From NCBI GenBank assembly GCA_015686845.1, contig JADPRS010000018.1, positions 1-64,000 on the forward strand: a stretch of DNA of 64,000 nucleotides, given 5' to 3'. The position numbers were made by a program, and so were the translations under genes. Source of the DNA: Lutibacter sp. B2 (lineage in GTDB: Bacteria > Bacillota > Clostridia > Peptostreptococcales > Thermotaleaceae). The notes below the pieces were generated by a model that was not told the DNA's origin, searched no databases, and worked only from the letters and a program-made list of their open reading frames with translations. Shown one piece after another: positions 27,093-36,031 of this stretch (position 1 is the stretch's first letter; every line of letters begins with the position of its first letter).

Positions 27093-27995
27093 ATGGAGAT
27101 AAAAAAATATATAAAAGCATTAGTGGTAATAATGGTTGTTTGTTTTGGGATTGGAAGTGCCATCTTATATTTTACAGGGGGTTTTATCGTTACAAGTACA
27201 AGTAAAGAAACTTATAATGTAAATGATGAAAAGATAGAAACAATGGATGGAATAAATAATATTTGTGTAAAGGGTAGTAGTGAGAATTTTACTATTATTC
27301 CTGAAGACAGAAAGGATATGAAAGTTCATTTGTATGGTAAATTTAGTGGAATGAATAAGTCACCGAAGTTAGTTGTAAACAAATCTAAGGGAGTACTTGA
27401 AATAGAACTGAAATATGATAAAAATATAGTCAAGATATCTAGTTCAGATTTAACATTAGATATTTCTGTTCCTAAAAATTATAAAGGTGATTTTGAAGTA
27501 GATATGACCTCAGGAGAATTCAAAATGGAAAAAGAATTAAATTTAAATGATCTTTCAATAGAGTTGAGTTCAGGAGATGTATCTTTAAAAAATTTAAAAC
27601 TAAACAATCTTGAAATAGATATGTCTTCAGGAGAATTGGTAGGGGATACCATTAATACAAATAATACAAGTATAGAATTATCATCAGGAGAGGTGGAATT
27701 GAATAACTTTACAGGGGATATAAAATGTGAAACTACATCAGGGGATGTATCGATAAATTATTCTAAATTTGATAATGATATTGATTTAGAGTTAACGTCA
27801 GGAAATGTAAACTTAGATTTACCAGATGATGCCCAATTTTACTTAGACGCTGAGTATACTAGTGGGGATATAGAATGTGACTTTCCTATAACGATGAAAG
27901 GAAAATATGAAAATGATAGCATAAAGGGAATGGTGGGAAATGATAAGAACAAAATAAAGCTAAGAATAACATCAGGGGATGTAAATATAAAATAA
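27093..27995 (+). CDS. DUF4097 beta-helix adhesin-like protein
   Basis: The 300-residue protein has one N-terminal membrane helix (about 8-28) and a right-handed beta-solenoid-like region in which the motif SSGD/TSGD/SSGE recurs at regular intervals (MTSGEF, LSSGDV, MSSGEL, LSSGEV, TTSGDV, LTSGNV, ITSGDV), as in DUF4097 proteins. It projects outside the membrane and is probably a partner of the DUF1700 protein. AAGGAGGCGG precedes the start. Confidence 0.88.
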   Translation: MEIKKYIKALVVIMVVCFGIGSAILYFTGGFIVTSTSKETYNVNDEKIETMDGINNICVKGSSENFTIIPEDRKDMKVHLYGKFSGMNKSPKLVVNKSKGVLEIELKYDKNIVKISSSDLTLDISVPKNYKGDFEVDMTSGEFKMEKELNLNDLSIELSSGDVSLKNLKLNNLEIDMSSGELVGDTINTNNTSIELSSGEVELNNFTGDIKCETTSGDVSINYSKFDNDIDLELTSGNVNLDLPDDAQFYLDAEYTSGDIECDFPITMKGKYENDSIKGMVGNDKNKIKLRITSGDVNIK

Positions 27996-28039
27996 TAATT
28001 TGTAAGGAATTTAAGATATAAATTAGAAAGGGGAAAGAT

Positions 28040-31000
28040 ATGAAAAATCAAAAGGAGCATGATGGTTACATACCAGAACTTCATGATGAAAAAAATATCC
28101 TTGGTAAATGGGCTTGTTTGTTTGTAGATAGACCAAGAATTATGATTTTGCTAATCATTCTTGTGGTTTATTTAGGATGGCTTTCTTTTTCTCAAATGCC
28201 AAAAGAAATAAATCCAGAGATAAGACTTCCTTATATTAATGTAACTACAACATATACAGGAGCATCTCCAGAGGAAATAGAGACTTTAGTTACAGATGAA
28301 TTAGAAAATAAAATCAGTGAAATCGAAGGTATAAAAAGTTTAAAATCAACATCAGCATTAGGGTATTCAAATATTGATATAAGCTTTGATATAAGTGCAG
28401 ATATGGAAAAGATGAAAAATGAAATAAAGGATAAGGTGTCAGAAGCAAAAGCTATGTTACCTGATGATGCAGATGACTCGTATGTAAGTGAGATGGAGAC
28501 AGGGAATGAATATGTACTTATACTTAATTTAACAGGTATAGATGATTATGTGGAGCTTAAAAATTCTGCTGATACAATAAAAGATGAGATAAAAAAAATT
28601 AAGGATGTATCTGATGTAGATGTATATGGAGGATTAGAAAGAGAGATCAAGGTAATCGTAGATCCTCATAAGCTAGCAGCATATAATATGACACTAGATC
28701 AGATTGGAAATGCACTTAAGACTAGTAACACAACTGTACCAGGAGGAAATATATATCTAGATAATAAAAAATACAACGTAAGAACAATGGGTAAATTTCA
28801 GTGTGTAGAAGATATGGAAAATGTAGTTGTTTCCTACATAGGAAGTGGACCTTTATATATAAAGGACATAGGGGTAGTCGTAGATGGATATAAAGAAATA
28901 CAGTCTGATGCTAGGATGTCCGTTGGAATAGGAACAGACCATCCTACTGTAAAAAAATCAGTAACCATAGTTGTAAAGAGAAAAAAAGGATCTGATGCTG
29001 TAAAGATAGGGCAAGAAGTACGAAGGATATTAAAGGATGGTAAAGGCAGTATTTATCCAAATGAGATGGAGACACATATAACAATGGATTTAGCAGAAGA
29101 AATAGAAAATCAGCTTGGAGATGTATTTGATAATGCTAAATCAGGATTGTTTCTAGTTATAATCGTTTTATATATATTTATAGGATTATCAGAATCATTA
29201 GTAGTTTCTGTAGTTATTCCATTAGCACTTTTAGCATCTACAATTGTACTTAAAAATTTTGGTGCTTCAATAAATACGATGGTACTTTTTTCTATGATAT
29301 TAGCTGTAGGAATGCTTGTTGATAATGGTATTGTGGTTATGGAAAATATAGATAGACTTAGGATGAAGGGGATAAATGCTAAGGATGCAGCAAAGGCTGC
29401 TACAAACCAAGTAGCACCAGCAATACTTTCGGCAACGCTTACCACATTAGCTGCATTTTTACCTATGGCAATAACATCAGGGCTTTATGGTTATTGGCTT
29501 AAATGGATTCCTATAACCGTGATATCAGCCTTAGGGGCATCATTTTTTATTGCTATTACCGTAACACCAGCTTTAAGTTCTGTATTTTTAAAAGACCATA
29601 TAAAAGAAGGTAGAAAAAGCAAGCATGGTATAGATATAGCCATAAAAGTAATATCTATTATTTCTGTATTTGTTCTTTCCATGCTTTCGTTTAAAGATAA
29701 GCATGAGGGAATCATAAATACGAATATACTTGCTTGGAGCTTTGCTATTATCTTTACAGGAGCAATTTCTTATAAATTAATTAAAGGCAAGGGGAATGCC
29801 CTTGATAATTCATTTATAAAAAAGTACGGAAATATGCTACATTCTATAATCATAAGCAAAAAGAAAAAATGCTTAGTATTGGGAATGGTTGTAGCACTAT
29901 TGGCAGGAAGTATAATGCTACCTGTATCAGGAATATTAAAGATGACTGTATTTGGAGATATGGATGCAGAAGAATTTAATGTAAATATAAAAACGCCTGT
30001 TGGTTTAGAGTTAGAAACTACATCAAATATAGCATCACAAGTTGAAAAGATGTTATTTAATTATCCTGAAATAGAAAGCTTTACAACAAGCATTACAAGC
30101 TCTGAAAATGCAAGAATAAAGGTTAAATTAGTTGAAAAGGATAAACGAAAAAAAACGAGTATGGAAATAGCAGATGATTGTAGAAAACAGGTTAGAGATA
30201 TTCCGGGGGCTGAAATAACTGTAGGAGAAATGAAAGGTGGAATAGATTTTGGTAGTAAGGATATAGAAATCATGATTTATGGAAAGAACTTTGAAACATT
30301 AAAAGATATAGCTGGTGATTTTACTCATATGCTAAAGGATATAGAGGGTACCTTTGAAGTAGGAAATAACTTTGAAAATGGTCTTAATGAAATTCAGATC
30401 ATAATAAATAAAGAAAAGGCAGCATCATTAGGACTAGATAATAGAAGTATATCTATGAGTATAAGAAATGCAGTACATGGTCTAAAGGCAACTACATTTA
30501 AAATCAACCAAGATGAGATTGATGTAATGATCCATACAAGGTCAGAAAAACTAAAACATAAAGAAGATTTTAACAATCTATATTTTTATGGTAGGAATAA
30601 TCAACCTATACCATTTTCATACGTAGCTACTGTAAAAGAGGAAGAAGGTTGTTCAGCAATATTTCATCACAGTGAAAAAAGATATGCAAAAGTTGGAGCA
30701 AATGTAAAGAATCAAGAAGAAAAGATGGCTATACAAGAAAAATTCATGAAAAAAGTTGAGGCATATAATATGCCAACAGGTTACTCTATAGGCTTTGATA
30801 GAGAACAAGAAGAGGTTAATGATTATTTTATGAATATGGCAAAGAATATGATTATGGCTATGATTTTAGTATATTTAGTACTATCAATACAATTTAATTC
30901 TCTATCGCAACCATTTGTCATATTATTTTCAGTACCATTAGCCATAATTGGTGTATTTATTGGACTTACATTAGTGGGAAGCTATTTAGGATTGACATCC

Positions 31001-31414
31001 TTAATAGGTATGGTGTCTTTGGTTGGTATAGCAGTAAATGATGCCATCGTATTAGTTGATTATATAAATTATTTGAGAAAAAATGGATATGAGATGAATG
31101 AGGCTATAAAAGAAACTGCCATGACTCGGTTTATACCAGTTATGTCAACGACGATAACCACTGTAGGAGGGATTCTTCCTCTTACGTTAAAAAATGATTT
31201 TTACGCACCTATGGGATATGCAATAATATTTGGACTAAGCTTTGCAACTTTATTGACCCTAGTGATTGTACCTATACTATACTCTTTGGTAGAGAGCATG
31301 AAGGAATATTTTAAGAATAGAAAATTAAGAAAAACTTCAAAAAAAGAAATAGAAAGGGGAAAAAGCATTGAAGAAGCTATTAGTTATACTAGCATGGATA
31401 TTAGTAGTAAATAG
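28040..31414 (+). CDS. RND-superfamily efflux permease
   Basis: The 1124-residue transporter has the twofold RND plan: TM1, large extracytoplasmic loop, TM2-6, repeated. Conserved segments include AVGMLVDNGIVVMENIDRL in TM4 (with Asp for proton relay) and VSLVGIAVNDAIVLVDYINYL in TM10. An unusual linker between the halves (about residues 530-582) adds two extra hydrophobic stretches, so the protein is longer than the usual 1020-1060. It pumps lipophilic substrates with its adaptor, encoded next; there is no outer-membrane channel, as expected in a Gram-positive. Confidence 0.92.
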   Translation: MKNQKEHDGYIPELHDEKNILGKWACLFVDRPRIMILLIILVVYLGWLSFSQMPKEINPEIRLPYINVTTTYTGASPEEIETLVTDELENKISEIEGIKSLKSTSALGYSNIDISFDISADMEKMKNEIKDKVSEAKAMLPDDADDSYVSEMETGNEYVLILNLTGIDDYVELKNSADTIKDEIKKIKDVSDVDVYGGLEREIKVIVDPHKLAAYNMTLDQIGNALKTSNTTVPGGNIYLDNKKYNVRTMGKFQCVEDMENVVVSYIGSGPLYIKDIGVVVDGYKEIQSDARMSVGIGTDHPTVKKSVTIVVKRKKGSDAVKIGQEVRRILKDGKGSIYPNEMETHITMDLAEEIENQLGDVFDNAKSGLFLVIIVLYIFIGLSESLVVSVVIPLALLASTIVLKNFGASINTMVLFSMILAVGMLVDNGIVVMENIDRLRMKGINAKDAAKAATNQVAPAILSATLTTLAAFLPMAITSGLYGYWLKWIPITVISALGASFFIAITVTPALSSVFLKDHIKEGRKSKHGIDIAIKVISIISVFVLSMLSFKDKHEGIINTNILAWSFAIIFTGAISYKLIKGKGNALDNSFIKKYGNMLHSIIISKKKKCLVLGMVVALLAGSIMLPVSGILKMTVFGDMDAEEFNVNIKTPVGLELETTSNIASQVEKMLFNYPEIESFTTSITSSENARIKVKLVEKDKRKKTSMEIADDCRKQVRDIPGAEITVGEMKGGIDFGSKDIEIMIYGKNFETLKDIAGDFTHMLKDIEGTFEVGNNFENGLNEIQIIINKEKAASLGLDNRSISMSIRNAVHGLKATTFKINQDEIDVMIHTRSEKLKHKEDFNNLYFYGRNNQPIPFSYVATVKEEEGCSAIFHHSEKRYAKVGANVKNQEEKMAIQEKFMKKVEAYNMPTGYSIGFDREQEEVNDYFMNMAKNMIMAMILVYLVLSIQFNSLSQPFVILFSVPLAIIGVFIGLTLVGSYLGLTSLIGMVSLVGIAVNDAIVLVDYINYLRKNGYEMNEAIKETAMTRFIPVMSTTITTVGGILPLTLKNDFYAPMGYAIIFGLSFATLLTLVIVPILYSLVESMKEYFKNRKLRKTSKKEIERGKSIEEAISYTSMDISSK

Positions 31415-32465
31415 TTTTTTACTTTCAGGCTGTGATAAAAATAATGCAAAAGGAACAGCTGGAAAAAATATAGAAATACAAAAAAAAGAAGAGGTTATAT
31501 ATGTAAAAACGGAGCCAGTTACTACTATGAATTTTACAAATAAATTATCTTTACCTGGAAACTTAAAGCCTAAGGAAGAAGCTATTGTTACAGCAGAAGT
31601 AAACGGAAAAGTAGAAGGAATTTATGCAGATTTAGGAAGTCATATAAGTAAAGGGGATGCTCTTTGTAAATTAGATGATACGAATTATACATTAGAATGT
31701 GAAAATAAAAGTAAAAATCTTGCAATCGCCAATATTGAGTATAAGAATTTAACGAATGACTATGAACGAACAAAGACTCTTTATGAAAATAACGTAAAAT
31801 CCAAGGCAGCGTTTGAAGAAACGCAAAAAGAATATGAAAAACAAAAAGAAGGATTGGCTATCAATGAAAATGATTTATTATTGGCAAAGAAAAATATAGA
31901 AGATACAAATATAAAAGCACCTATTTCAGGAATTGTAAGTAATAAAAAAGTTTTAATGGGTCAAATGGTATCTCCAGGACTTGAATTATTTAAGGTTGTA
32001 AATATAGATAATATGTATGTAGAAGTAGGGGTTGCCGAAAAAGATATGCCTTTTATAAAAAACGGTCAAGAATGTATTGTGAAGGTAGATGTATTTTCCA
32101 ATATATTCAAGGGGAAAATAACAAACATCGGACCAGAGCCTAATGATCAAACTAAGACGTATCCAGCAAAGATTTTGATTAATAATTCAGAAGGAAAATT
32201 AAAATCTGGAATGTATGCAATCGTAGAGGTTATAGTAGACAATCACAAAGATGCGTTAGCAGTACCTAAAAAAGCGGTTATAAAAGAGAATGAACAATAT
32301 TATGTTTTCTTAGAGGTTGATAAAAAGGCAGTAAAAAAAGAAGTGAAGCTAGGATTTTCAAGTGATGAATACTATGAAATATTAGAAGGAGTTAAAAAAG
32401 ATGAGAAGGTTATCGTTGTTGGCAATGATAAATTAGAAGATGGAAAATTAGTTGAGGTAAAATAG
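31368..32465 (+). CDS. RND efflux adaptor lipoprotein (HlyD/MFP family)
   Basis: The 365-residue membrane-fusion-type protein starts at TTG 31368 behind AGAAAGGGGA, inside the end of the RND gene (47-base overlap). It has a lipobox LLSGC (Cys22), lipoyl half-motifs around VTAEVNGKVEGIYADLGSHISKGD and IKAPISGIVSNKK, a coiled-coil hairpin between them, and a C-terminal beta-barrel. It bridges substrate to the pump at the membrane surface. The gene ends the padR operon. Confidence 0.92.
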   Translation: MKKLLVILAWILVVNSFLLSGCDKNNAKGTAGKNIEIQKKEEVIYVKTEPVTTMNFTNKLSLPGNLKPKEEAIVTAEVNGKVEGIYADLGSHISKGDALCKLDDTNYTLECENKSKNLAIANIEYKNLTNDYERTKTLYENNVKSKAAFEETQKEYEKQKEGLAINENDLLLAKKNIEDTNIKAPISGIVSNKKVLMGQMVSPGLELFKVVNIDNMYVEVGVAEKDMPFIKNGQECIVKVDVFSNIFKGKITNIGPEPNDQTKTYPAKILINNSEGKLKSGMYAIVEVIVDNHKDALAVPKKAVIKENEQYYVFLEVDKKAVKKEVKLGFSSDEYYEILEGVKKDEKVIVVGNDKLEDGKLVEVK

Positions 32466-32486
32466 GGACAGATTCGTCCCTTTCTA
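32463..32486. terminator. Short terminator between convergent genes
   Basis: AGGGAC-agattc-GTCCCT is followed by TTCT. The tract is weak but lies at a convergent junction. Confidence 0.5.
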
Positions 32487-33131
32487 ATCATATAGCATTT
32501 TGTAAAGTGGACTATCATCGCGGATAATATCCTGTATTTCGTATACTGAGATAGGGAAACAAGGAAAGCCTCGTACATATGCAGTGAAGTCTAATAATTG
32601 AAAATATATTACTAAAGCTTTGTCAGCTATATAGTAGTCTTGATCACTGGTTTTAATACCTGTAAATTCATTAACCAGATAAATATCCCGTTCTTTTATT
32701 TGTTCAGAAACAATGTTGGATAGTATTTCCATATAGTTGCTTTCTGGTTTAAACAAATCATATAATTGATATATTGTCCCTGTTTGTATATCAAATGTTA
32801 ATGACTTAATAAAAGTAAAACCGTGAGCAGAAGGCTGGGCCATGGTGTAATTGCCTAGTGATAAACTCAATACACCCCTTTCATTTGTTTTAATTTCATA
32901 CCACCCGCTAACGTCCATTTTTGGTATTTGAGGATATCCCTGAACAAAAACCAGTTGATTGACCTGATCGACATACAGCTTGTTGACAAGAAAAAGTATT
33001 GCATCATTTATTTTCTTTTGAACAGCTTGATTTGTCATACAAATAACCATTGGGTACTCTATATTTATATTGTAGCTTGGGTTAATCAATCTTTTTGGCA
33101 TAATTTGAACAGATTCTTGTATATCGTTCAT
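32484..33131 (-). CDS. DUF4163/DUF3298 (RsiV-like ectodomain) protein
   Basis: The 215-residue protein matches the DUF4163-DUF3298 pair found in RsiV-type anti-sigma factors and PdaC-type proteins: NIEYPMVICMTNQAVQKKIND near the start, then SLGNYTMAQPSAHGFTFIKSLTFDIQTGTIYQLYDLF, and a C-terminal DYYIADKALVIYFQLLDFT. There is no signal peptide or membrane helix, so it appears cytoplasmic, unlike most relatives. AAGGAGGTG precedes the start. Its promoter region is shared with the divergent cyclase gene. Confidence 0.8.
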   Translation of the reverse strand: MNDIQESVQIMPKRLINPSYNINIEYPMVICMTNQAVQKKINDAILFLVNKLYVDQVNQLVFVQGYPQIPKMDVSGWYEIKTNERGVLSLSLGNYTMAQPSAHGFTFIKSLTFDIQTGTIYQLYDLFKPESNYMEILSNIVSEQIKERDIYLVNEFTGIKTSDQDYYIADKALVIYFQLLDFTAYVRGFPCFPISVYEIQDIIRDDSPLYKMLYD

Positions 33132-33295
33132 ATATTATACACCTCCTTATTCGACACAATAATGTTATAATATATAATATTCAAAGGTGCATAATGTGGT
33201 TAATATTTTTTGTAAAATTTTTGATATTTTTATTATATTATCATATAATGAAGAAGATAAAAAAGTATATAAGGGTTTTGGGTGGTGATTATGGA

Positions 33296-35845
33296 TTGAA
33301 ATATAGAGTGAGATTTTGGAGTATAAAAACAAAACTAACTGCTGCAATACTGTTTTTCATGTTAATACCCATAGTGATTATTAGTTATCATGTAAATGTG
33401 GAATTTAAGAATGTGTTAAAGGAAAACTTTATCAAATCCACAACAAAAGAAATAATCCAGGTAGATCATTCAATAAACATATATTTTGATTCTATTAAAA
33501 AGGATACAGAATGGCTGTCTAACATGAAAGAAGTAATAAATGCAGATGAAACCATTACTTCATATATGGAGACAGAAGGAGATGCAAATGGATATATAAA
33601 AATGTCATCTTCAAAAAGTGGTAGGATAGAAGAAGAGATATACAATAAATATTTAGATTTTGCAAAGGTTCATAACCAATTGGCATATGTGTATATGGGG
33701 ACGGAAAATGGAGGATATATACAATATCCTAAGGGGAGAATAAATGTTGGTTATGATCCAAGGACAAGATCATGGTATAAGGTTGCTGTTGAAAAGGATG
33801 GAGAAACAGCCATAACGAGCCCTTATTATTATGACGGTGGTAATATTTCTATAATAAGTGTTGTAAAGATGGTAAAAGATGAAAATGGAAGGAATATAGG
33901 GGTTCAGGGTGTAGACGTAAGTCTAAAGGGACTTACAGATATTATAAAAAATATAAAGATTGGCAATAACGGATATATCATATTATGTGATAAAAATGGG
34001 ACAATCATAGCCCATCCCAAGAGACCAGAACTGAATTTTAAAAGTATAAATAGTTTGAGAGTTGAAGAATTAAATGATTTGGATAAAATAAAACATGATA
34101 ATTTTGAGATAGAGTTTGATGGAAATAAGCACTTGGTTAATATTTATACTTCACCTAAAACAGGATGGAAGTTTATTGCAGTCATAGAGAAGTCGGAATT
34201 GATGAAATGTGCAGAGAAAATAAGAAATTATATTTTACTTTTAGTACTGGCATTTATTTTTGTGGCAATGATGGTAGCCATTACATTTTCAAATCAATTC
34301 TTAAATCCCATATTGATTATAGAAAGACAACTTGAGTATATAAGTGATGGTGATTTTTCAAAAAAATTACCTAAGGATATTTTTAAAAGGGCAGATGAAA
34401 TAGGGAATCTTTCAGTTGTTCTTCATAAAATGCAAAACCATTTGGAGGATTTGATTAAGGAAATAAAAGAAAATCATAATTTTCTTCAAATCCTTATAGA
34501 GACAATTCCAAATCCAATATTCTACAAGGATGAAAATGGAATGTACAAGCACTGCAATGAAAAATTTATAAATTATTTAGGGCTTAAGAGAGATGATGTT
34601 ATTGACCATAGTGTTTACGATGTTGTCCAAAAAGAACTTGCAGCTGTTTATTACAAGGCAGATACTGAATTAATGAAAAGTAGGGGTACGAAGGCATATG
34701 AAGCAAAGGTTCAATATGCGGATGGTTCCTATCATGATGTGATTTTTAATAAGGCTTCATATATAGATGAAGACAACAATATAAAAGGCGTTGTAGGTGT
34801 AATGGTAGATATTACAGAGCAGAAGCTATACCATGAAAAAATGGTTAAGCTGTCAAAGCTTAAGGAAGCAATGCTCGAAGTTAGTCATTCTATTACTAGT
34901 ATAAATGATATCGATATGTTGTTTGAATTGATTTTGGAAAAGACCATTGGATCCATTGAGGATGCAGATATTGGGGCAGTACTCATCGTAGATGAGTATG
35001 AGAATTTGAAAATTACTGCATCTAGAGGTTTTGGTTTAAAGCATGTTAAGGAATTTAGCATTGAACTAAAAAAGTCTTTTGCATGGCTTCATACAAATGG
35101 AAACATAGATAAAACAATTATAATCAATGATATTAATAAATTATATGACTTGAATATGCTAAAGACAGAAGATGGGCATGAAATAAAATCAACCATAAGT
35201 GCACCTATTATTATTGACGGAAGCTTGCATGGTTTTGTAAATCTTGATAGTAGATACAATTATGCTTTTGATGAAATCGATTTTGAATTGATGGAATATA
35301 TGAGAACTCAAGTGTCAATTGCCGTAAGTAAGCACAGGCTTTATGAAAAAAATATCTATCTTTCAAGGTATGATAAGCTGACGAATTTGTACAATAGAAG
35401 ATATTTTGAAGAGTTATTTAAGGTTAAAATTGAAAAGGGCATAATAGATAAGGAAAAGTTTTGTGTAGTTATGTTTGATTTGAATGGTTTAAAAGTTGTA
35501 AATGATACCTATGGACATTTAGCAGGAGATGAATATATCAAAACCTTTGCAAAAGGTGCAAAAAATTGTATGAATCAAGGAGATATTTTAGCAAGAATTG
35601 GTGGAGATGAGTTTGTAGCAGTTGTTTCAGAATATGACTTAAAAAAGTTGATGAGAAAGATGGATTGTTTAATAGAGGAATTTAAGGAAAATATAATAGA
35701 ATTTGAAGGGAATAAGATTGTGTGCGGTTTTAGCTATGGAATTGCTGAGTTTCCATTGGATGGAAAAAACAGTGATGATATTATAAAGATTGCCGATGAG
35801 AGAATGTATAGATACAAACAGAAAATAAAAAGAAAGAACGGTTAA
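33296..35845 (+). CDS. Membrane diguanylate cyclase, Cache-HAMP-PAS-GAF-GGDEF (copy 1)
   Basis: The 849-residue protein uses a TTG start at 33296 behind GGGTGGTGATT; this matches the start of the downstream paralogue residue for residue. Domains in order: TM1 (about 14-32), dCache sensor with DKNGTIIAHPKRPE, TM2 (about 308-330), HAMP, PAS with IPNPIFYKDENGMYKHCNEKF, GAF, and GGDEF with intact RIGGDEF (GGDEF 769-773). It makes c-di-GMP from GTP in response to an external ligand and an internal one. The position of the usual RxxD inhibitory site reads NQGD, so feedback inhibition is probably absent. Confidence 0.92.
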   Translation: MKYRVRFWSIKTKLTAAILFFMLIPIVIISYHVNVEFKNVLKENFIKSTTKEIIQVDHSINIYFDSIKKDTEWLSNMKEVINADETITSYMETEGDANGYIKMSSSKSGRIEEEIYNKYLDFAKVHNQLAYVYMGTENGGYIQYPKGRINVGYDPRTRSWYKVAVEKDGETAITSPYYYDGGNISIISVVKMVKDENGRNIGVQGVDVSLKGLTDIIKNIKIGNNGYIILCDKNGTIIAHPKRPELNFKSINSLRVEELNDLDKIKHDNFEIEFDGNKHLVNIYTSPKTGWKFIAVIEKSELMKCAEKIRNYILLLVLAFIFVAMMVAITFSNQFLNPILIIERQLEYISDGDFSKKLPKDIFKRADEIGNLSVVLHKMQNHLEDLIKEIKENHNFLQILIETIPNPIFYKDENGMYKHCNEKFINYLGLKRDDVIDHSVYDVVQKELAAVYYKADTELMKSRGTKAYEAKVQYADGSYHDVIFNKASYIDEDNNIKGVVGVMVDITEQKLYHEKMVKLSKLKEAMLEVSHSITSINDIDMLFELILEKTIGSIEDADIGAVLIVDEYENLKITASRGFGLKHVKEFSIELKKSFAWLHTNGNIDKTIIINDINKLYDLNMLKTEDGHEIKSTISAPIIIDGSLHGFVNLDSRYNYAFDEIDFELMEYMRTQVSIAVSKHRLYEKNIYLSRYDKLTNLYNRRYFEELFKVKIEKGIIDKEKFCVVMFDLNGLKVVNDTYGHLAGDEYIKTFAKGAKNCMNQGDILARIGGDEFVAVVSEYDLKKLMRKMDCLIEEFKENIIEFEGNKIVCGFSYGIAEFPLDGKNSDDIIKIADERMYRYKQKIKRKNG

Positions 35846-35898
35846 AAAACAATACAAAAATAGGGAAGAATTCGTCCCTGTTTTTGTATTGTTTTTTG
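35846..35898 (+). terminator. Terminator between the two cyclase genes
   Basis: ACAATACAAAAATAGGGA and TCCCTGTTTTTGTATTGT form a long stem ending in a T run. Confidence 0.85.
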
Positions 35899-36031
35899 AT
35901 ATCTTCACTATATTATTATATAATTAAGAATATAATAATGAGATTTTTGTAATACATTAGTGCTTTTTGATGAAAAATGTGATATTGATATATAAAAATA
36001 GTATATAAGGGATTTTGGGGGTGATTATGTA

